A DNA stretch of 10,296 nt, from the NCBI GenBank assembly GCA_945885645.1, contig CAMCYV010000036.1, forward strand, positions 1-10,296. The letters are read 5' to 3'. Numbering within the stretch: the stretch's first letter is position 1; each line of letters begins with the position of its first letter. Origin of the DNA: Bifidobacterium breve. Its GTDB lineage: Bacteria; Actinomycetota; Actinomycetes; S36-B12. The notes below the pieces were generated by a model. The model saw only the letters and a program-made list of their open reading frames with translations, was not told where the DNA came from and ran no database searches. Made by a program: the position numbers and the translations under genes. Positions 6,090-10,296 of the stretch are shown here, in pieces.

Positions 6090-6608
6090 ATGGTTCAGAG
6101 GCGCAGGGAAGGTGTACGAGGTCGGGTAGCCCGTGGTGAATTGGCCAAAAATCCACCCAAAAGAGGCCCGATTCCAGCGCCAGAACCCGTATCAGACCCA
6201 CAAAAACCACGGAACGTAGTGGATTATGGGCTCTCGAGGGCAGCCGACATCAAAAAACTTCACCGGGGAGGCGCACTCACCAGCGACTATTGTGAGGCCG
6301 ACCCTTATTTACTCAAGGCAGCCAAGTTCCATGGGGAACAGGCAAAAGATAACTGCCCAGCCTGTAAAGGCAAACGCCTCGTGAACTTGCACTACATATA
6401 CGGTGATGAATTAGGCCCTTACGCCGGAAGAATCCGCAAAGCAGAGGAATTACCGCCGATGTGCAGCACATTCGGCGAATTCCGGGTCTACGTTGTAGAA
6501 GTGTGCCCCGACTGCCACTGGAACTACCTGATTCGCGCCTTTTCACTCGGCGATGGAACTCCCCGGCGCGCCGTACCGTCTTTTAAGGGCGATGATCTGT
6601 TGGACTAG
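6090..6608 (+). CDS. DUF5318 family protein with zinc-ribbon-like cysteine pairs
   Basis: This is a 172-residue soluble protein. The first 41 residues are basic and proline-rich and look disordered. The DUF5318 core starts at NVVDYGLSRAADIKKLHRG (about 42-60), then has CEADPYLLKAAKFHGE (68-83), C89-x2-C92 (CPAC), a beta-rich middle with YIYGDELGPYAGRIR, the segment FGEFRVYVVEVC, and C139-x2-C142 (CPDC) with HWNYLIRAF after it. The two CxxC pairs suggest one bound zinc ion. The core closely follows M. tuberculosis Rv0049, which occupies the same place upstream of ponA1. Biochemical function is unknown. It is the first gene of the rightward operon, 60 bases before ponA, so a role linked to envelope synthesis or to its control is a context inference only. 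The ATG at 6090 has no Shine-Dalgarno sequence; the extended N-terminus is absent from Rv0049 as I recall it. Confidence 0.88.
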   Translation: MVQRRREGVRGRVARGELAKNPPKRGPIPAPEPVSDPQKPRNVVDYGLSRAADIKKLHRGGALTSDYCEADPYLLKAAKFHGEQAKDNCPACKGKRLVNLHYIYGDELGPYAGRIRKAEELPPMCSTFGEFRVYVVEVCPDCHWNYLIRAFSLGDGTPRRAVPSFKGDDLLD

Positions 6609-6668
6609 TCCTCGGCACTGAAATAACTGACGTTTTGGAAATCTGTCCCCTTCCCCGATAGGACAACG

Positions 6669-8795
6669 GTGGCAACCCCAGCGAAGAAAAAGCCGATCAA
6701 GCGGAGCACAAGCGCCGGCTCAACCGCGCCGCGTCGACGACGCCGCTGGCTACGGCGAACCTTATGGCTGTTTTTTCTTCTCGCTGCCTTGGGAATAACC
6801 GTTTTTGCGGTTCTATTGATCCGCACTCAAGTACCAACACCCAATGAATTGGCAACGAGTGAAGCGACCGTTGTCTACTACGCGGACGGTGTAACTGAAA
6901 TAGGACGCTTGGGTGAATCAACCCGCCGATCCGTTCCCTTAACCAACATTCCCCTTGGCGTTCAACAAGCCGTCCTTGCGGCGGAAGACCGCGACTTCTA
7001 CAACCATGGTGGGATTTCACCAGTGGGAATTGCGCGCGCGGCATTTAACAACATAACCGGAGGTAACACTCAGGGTGGATCAACCATTACTCAGCAGTAC
7101 GCGAAGATCGCGTTTCTTACCCAAGATCGTACGTGGAATCGCAAAGTCAATGAAGCACTACTTGCATTTAAGTTGGAAACTGTAATTTCAAAAGAACAAA
7201 TCCTTGAGGATTACCTGAACACGATCTACTTTGGTAGAAATGCAAATGGAATTGAAGCGGCATCGATCGCATATTTTGGGGTACCGGTCAGTGAACTCGA
7301 CTTCGCCCAAGGTGCCGTACTTGCGTCGGTTATCAAATCCCCGTCGGGACTTAGCCCGGAAGAGAACTTGAGTGGCCTCAAAGCTCGATGGTCCTATGTT
7401 CTGGACTCCATGGCAGAACTGGGTGACATCACCCAAGAACAACGTGACTCAGCACAATTCCCAGAAATTGCTGCCTTTAAACAGAAGGATCGCCTTGGCG
7501 GTCAAGTTGGATACCTCCTAACGGCAGTCGAGCAACAACTAGCTACTCAAGGCTACGGCCAAGAAGAGATTCAACTTGGTGGACTCAAAGTCATCAGCTC
7601 ATTTGATCGCAAGGCCCAGCGAGCCGCCCAACGCGCAGTGAAGGAGCAAGGTCCAACGTCAGGAACAGAGGGCCTACGCATTGGCTTGGCAGCGGTTAAA
7701 CCAGGAACGGGTGAGGTGCTCGCGATGTATGGAGGCACCGACTTCATTGCCGACCAAATCAATAACGCCACCCAACAGTTTGCCCAAGCAGGTTCAACAT
7801 TTAAGCCATTCGCGCTTGCCGCTGCATTAGGTCAATCAGTGCAATTGAATTCACTATGGAATGGAAACTCACCGTCAACCGTTAACGGTTATACCTTTAA
7901 CAACTACGGAAACAATTCCTACGGTGTCGTTTCGCTTCTGCAGGCAACCGAACTCAGCATCAACTCCGCGTATGTAGAACTAACGGCTGACATTGGTGTG
8001 GATAGTGTTGTTGACTCCGCGTTAGCTGCTGGTATCCCTGAAACAACACCAGGCCTGAACCTCGAATCACCTGACCTAACATTTGTTCTTGGCACCTCCT
8101 CGCCGTCGGGTTTGGACATGGCAAATTCCTATGCAACATTTGCCAACGAAGGAGTGCGCAGCAGCACAACATTTATTAAACAAGTCTTTGGATCCAATGG
8201 TGGTCTGCTCTATGAATATCAGCCGACACTTACAACAGCTTTCATTCCCGACGTTGCAAATAGCGTCAACTATGCCCTTTCTAAAGTTGTTACCGATGGA
8301 ACAGGAAAAGCTGCTCTTGCACTTGATCGGCCGGCAGCCGCGAAAACTGGTACGACAGATGACAACAAGAGCGCTTGGTTTGCTGGCTATACCCCGCAAA
8401 TTTCAGCGGCTGTTCTCATGGCGAAAGAAGACTCAAGTGGAATACCCATATCCATGGCAGGCACAGGTGGGTTGACAACTGTTACCGGTGGATCTTTCCC
8501 AGCAGCGATCTGGACCGCATTCATGAAAGGCGCTCTCAAATCAGAACCGGTCATGGAGTTCCCAGAACCACCTGAGAGTGTGTTCACCCCAATTGAATGC
8601 CCAGACTTTATTGAGACGGATCTGGAAGAGATTCCATTCGGTTGTCCAATACCCGAAGTAATTAATGAATTTGGACCGGAAAACACTGGATCAGATCCCG
8701 CAGCCGTTGATTCCGGCGAAACTGGTGGACCTGTGAACGAGTTTGGACCCAATGGACCACCGACGGATCCGTTGAGCAACGAAGGTAGACCATAA
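6669..8795 (+). CDS. ponA: Class A penicillin-binding protein (bifunctional peptidoglycan synthase)
   Basis: This enzyme polymerises lipid II into glycan strands and crosslinks peptide stems outside the membrane. It has 708 residues, with a basic cytoplasmic head (1-30, several RRR runs), one signal-anchor helix (about 31-52), a GT51 glycosyltransferase domain and a penicillin-binding transpeptidase domain. GT51 motifs are AAEDRDFYNHGG (catalytic E106), GGSTITQQ (136-143), RKVNEALLAFKLE (158-170) and the DYLNTIYFGR segment (181-190). Transpeptidase motifs are S376-T-F-K379, S430-I-N432 and K559-T-G-T562. All catalytic residues are present, so the protein should be active. The C-terminal tail (about 625-708) is acidic and proline-rich with two cysteines (644, 659) and a repeated NEFGP. 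The GTG at 6669 follows GATAGGA at a suitable distance. It sits in the position of mycobacterial ponA1, and the next gene starts 7 bases after its stop. Confidence 0.96.
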   Translation: MATPAKKKPIKRSTSAGSTAPRRRRRWLRRTLWLFFLLAALGITVFAVLLIRTQVPTPNELATSEATVVYYADGVTEIGRLGESTRRSVPLTNIPLGVQQAVLAAEDRDFYNHGGISPVGIARAAFNNITGGNTQGGSTITQQYAKIAFLTQDRTWNRKVNEALLAFKLETVISKEQILEDYLNTIYFGRNANGIEAASIAYFGVPVSELDFAQGAVLASVIKSPSGLSPEENLSGLKARWSYVLDSMAELGDITQEQRDSAQFPEIAAFKQKDRLGGQVGYLLTAVEQQLATQGYGQEEIQLGGLKVISSFDRKAQRAAQRAVKEQGPTSGTEGLRIGLAAVKPGTGEVLAMYGGTDFIADQINNATQQFAQAGSTFKPFALAAALGQSVQLNSLWNGNSPSTVNGYTFNNYGNNSYGVVSLLQATELSINSAYVELTADIGVDSVVDSALAAGIPETTPGLNLESPDLTFVLGTSSPSGLDMANSYATFANEGVRSSTTFIKQVFGSNGGLLYEYQPTLTTAFIPDVANSVNYALSKVVTDGTGKAALALDRPAAAKTGTTDDNKSAWFAGYTPQISAAVLMAKEDSSGIPISMAGTGGLTTVTGGSFPAAIWTAFMKGALKSEPVMEFPEPPESVFTPIECPDFIETDLEEIPFGCPIPEVINEFGPENTGSDPAAVDSGETGGPVNEFGPNGPPTDPLSNEGRP

Positions 8796-8802
8796 TCCTC
8801 CC

Positions 8803-10110
8803 GTGAGCCAGCCAAAGACCACGGAGCGTCTCGGCGGACCGTTTGGCCAACTCGCCATCCGAAGTTACACACTTCTCCCGCCGATCTACGTTCTCATTGT
8901 TTTGGCTGCACTGACCTATTCCTTGGGCTACCTTCTTGACCTCCCCTGTCTAGTCAATGGCTGGAGTGACCCGCAGCGCTACATGCACCTGTGTTATTCG
9001 GATATTCCACCGCTTTATGTTGACCGTGGATTTGCCGAAGGAATATTTCCCTACCTCCAAACAGGATCAAATGGCATGTACCTGGAGTATCCGGTTGGTA
9101 CGGGTTTCTTCATGTATATCTCCGCGGTCATTACCGGCTGGACCCTTCAGTTCTACCCCAGCGGATATCGGGCGTTCTTCGACGTCAATGTAATCCTGCT
9201 GTTTATTCCCTTTGTTGTAACGGTAGTCGCGACTGCACTAACCAAGCCGAAAGATCCGTGGCGGGCTGCAATGATTGTATTCGCACCAACCATGATTTTG
9301 GCTGCAACAATTAACTGGGATCTCATTCCGATTGCACTGGTGGCACTTGCATTTCTTGCCTGGTCAAAAAGGAAACCAACACTCACGGGAGTTTTACTCG
9401 GTCTGGCCATAGCATCAAAGTTCTATCCGATATTTCTACTTATCGGTTTTATTCTTTTGGCGTGGAAAAGTAATTCATGGCGACCAACACTCAACATGAT
9501 CGCTGCAGCATTCTTGACATTCCTTGCGGTGAACATCCCTTTTGCAATTGCAAACTTTGAAGGATGGATTCACTTTTACACGTTCAACTTTGGTCGATCA
9601 ATTGATTTCGGATCTTTCTGGTACGCCGTAACCCAAATAGGTCTGCCAACGATACCGAACGACTTACTCAATTATGCGTCAACCGCACTGTTCGCACTCC
9701 TGCTAATCGGGATTGCATTCCTGGTAAAGAGGGCTCCAAGTTCACCAAACATTGCACAGATTTCATTTCTCATTCTCGCGGCATTTGTTATTACTAATAA
9801 GGTGTATTCACCGCAATACGTGCTCTGGCTCGTACCGCTTGCGGTATTGGCGCGGCCTAACTGGCGCGACTTCTTGATCTGGCAGGTAGGTGAAGTCACC
9901 TATTTTATTGGAATTTGGTGGTTCCTTGCGGGATACGGAATTGAAGGATCACAAACACTGACACCTCAATGGTATGCAGCAGCTACCTTCGTTCACATTG
10001 CAGCGACGCTTTACTTTGCAATCCGGGTCGCGATTGACACCCAACACGATCAGACAAGAAAGACAGAGTCGAAACGCGAAATGGTGAATCGAACTTCAGC
10101 CCGCACCTGA
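8803..10110 (+). CDS. GT87/DUF2029-type polytopic membrane glycosyltransferase
   Basis: The 435-residue integral membrane protein has about 10 hydrophobic helices and resembles the GT87 mannosyltransferase fold (GT-C, polyprenyl-phosphate sugar donor). After the first helix an outer loop carries CYSDIPPLYVDRGF (64-77) and YLEYPVGTGFF (93-103). Its D67 and E95 fit the acidic residues expected in GT-C loops. Later segments NWDL (171-174), ASKFYPIFLL (204-213) and NKVYSPQYVLWL (332-343) are characteristic of the actinobacterial members next to ponA, such as Rv0051. The cytoplasmic tail (about 412-435) is highly charged. The likely role is moving a sugar from a lipid carrier onto an envelope glycan or lipid; donor and acceptor are unknown. 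The GTG at 8803 is 7 bases past the ponA stop with only a distant GAAGG as ribosome binding site, so translation is probably coupled. The last 61 bases overlap the convergent racemase-like gene. Confidence 0.87.
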   Translation: MSQPKTTERLGGPFGQLAIRSYTLLPPIYVLIVLAALTYSLGYLLDLPCLVNGWSDPQRYMHLCYSDIPPLYVDRGFAEGIFPYLQTGSNGMYLEYPVGTGFFMYISAVITGWTLQFYPSGYRAFFDVNVILLFIPFVVTVVATALTKPKDPWRAAMIVFAPTMILAATINWDLIPIALVALAFLAWSKRKPTLTGVLLGLAIASKFYPIFLLIGFILLAWKSNSWRPTLNMIAAAFLTFLAVNIPFAIANFEGWIHFYTFNFGRSIDFGSFWYAVTQIGLPTIPNDLLNYASTALFALLLIGIAFLVKRAPSSPNIAQISFLILAAFVITNKVYSPQYVLWLVPLAVLARPNWRDFLIWQVGEVTYFIGIWWFLAGYGIEGSQTLTPQWYAAATFVHIAATLYFAIRVAIDTQHDQTRKTESKREMVNRTSART

Positions 10111-10296
10111 TCACCTACGCGTGGCAGAACTGATTCGTTGTTCAACCACAACATGGAAACATGTTGGTGTGGGGGCTCGGCAAACCAGCGTTGTTTTCCG
10201 CCAATGCTAAACGGTGACATGGCTCTTCCGGCAGCATCAAGTGCACCAATCCCAAACGAGGTAACCCGCTGACGCAGGGAAGTGGTGGGTGAAGGC
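10050..10296 (-). CDS. Alanine-racemase-like protein, C-terminal part (runs off the right edge)
   Basis: A minus-strand frame is open from the window edge to a TGA at 10050-10052, about 81 codons. It includes RVTSFGIGALDAAGRAMSP, then GGKQRWFAEPPHQHVSML (18 residues) and, near the end, VGDQVRAEVRFTISRFDSV. From memory, this strongly resembles the C-terminus of a streptomycete family annotated as alanine racemase (with SPFxxxGKQRWFAEPPHMQVS and a closing VGDE...RxTTTxFDR), which lies near ponA and the FemX-type peptidyltransferase genes. The PLP-binding lysine and the rest of the barrel would be encoded to the right of this window, so activity cannot be judged. The end overlaps the GT87 gene by 61 bases. 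A role in supplying or modifying an amino acid of peptidoglycan is a reasonable guess from context, not shown here. Confidence 0.7.
   Translation of the reverse strand, partial: PSPTTSLRQRVTSFGIGALDAAGRAMSPFSIGGKQRWFAEPPHQHVSMLWLNNESVLPRVGDQVRAEVRFTISRFDSVFLV

Noticed and set aside
7877..7890. 14-bp perfect palindrome AACCGTTAACGGTT inside ponA
   Set aside because: A palindrome of this length is expected about once in 10 kb by chance, and it lies deep in coding sequence with no regulatory context.
10149..10166. CAACATG-GAAA-CATGTTG hairpin after the GT87 stop as a terminator
   Set aside because: The stem is only 7 bp, there is no T tract on either strand, and it lies within the racemase-like coding frame.
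1..10296. Replication origin, mobile element, CRISPR, tRNA or defence island
   Set aside because: I saw no DnaA-box cluster, transposase or integrase, terminal repeats, regularly spaced repeats or tRNA cloverleaf. Gene order is that of a conserved actinobacterial core region.

Overview
The window is ordinary-looking chromosomal DNA of an actinobacterium with moderate GC content, by eye near 50 percent. The gene set and order point to this: a DUF6049-type secreted/membrane protein divergent from an HD-domain CCA tRNA nucleotidyltransferase, then MFS, inositol-3-phosphate synthase (ino1) and PadR, and then divergently DUF5318, a class A penicillin-binding protein and a GT87-type membrane protein. 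The second half matches the M. tuberculosis ino1-PadR-DUF5318-ponA1-GT87 block near oriC. As I recall it, the whole run resembles the Streptomyces oriC-flanking region. The moderate GC, tight spacing and overlapping convergent genes would suit a compact free-living actinobacterium, but I cannot name the taxon. I see no mobile element, CRISPR array, RNA gene, toxin-antitoxin pair or defence island.

Layout from left to right. Bases 1-266 (minus) hold the 5' part of a DUF6049-like exported protein; its start is absent from a simple ORF list because the gene runs off the edge. About 40 bases away and divergent is pcnA/cca (plus, to 1741). Its last 77 bases overlap the end of a convergent polytopic membrane protein of unknown role (1665-2933, minus). 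Continuing on the minus strand are an MFS transporter (3032-4318), ino1 (4348-5442) and a PadR regulator (5446-6015), which form a tight operon read from right to left. A 74-base divergent region (6016-6089) separates PadR from the rightward DUF5318-ponA-GT87 operon (6090-10110). The window ends in the C-terminal part of a minus-strand alanine-racemase-like protein (10050-10296). It overlaps the end of the GT87 gene by 61 bases and is also missed by a simple ORF list.

How the genes fit together. The right half is a cell-envelope module: a bifunctional peptidoglycan synthase, a polyprenol-sugar-dependent-type membrane glycosyltransferase and a racemase-like PLP-fold protein. The left arm makes inositol phosphate, which in Actinobacteria feeds phosphatidylinositol and often mycothiol. 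A near-perfect PadR-type operator (8-bp arms, 3-bp centre) sits inside a strong promoter (TTGACA, 18-bp spacer, TATATT) whose start point coincides with the PadR ATG. This gives an autoregulated, leaderless padR-ino1 transcript and possibly co-control of the envelope operon.

No clear novel system was found. The most unexpected signals are a perfect 15-bp inverted repeat with a 4-base loop inside the MFS coding sequence (4142-4175), the operator-promoter arrangement at 6023-6052, and antiparallel coding overlaps at both convergent gene pairs.
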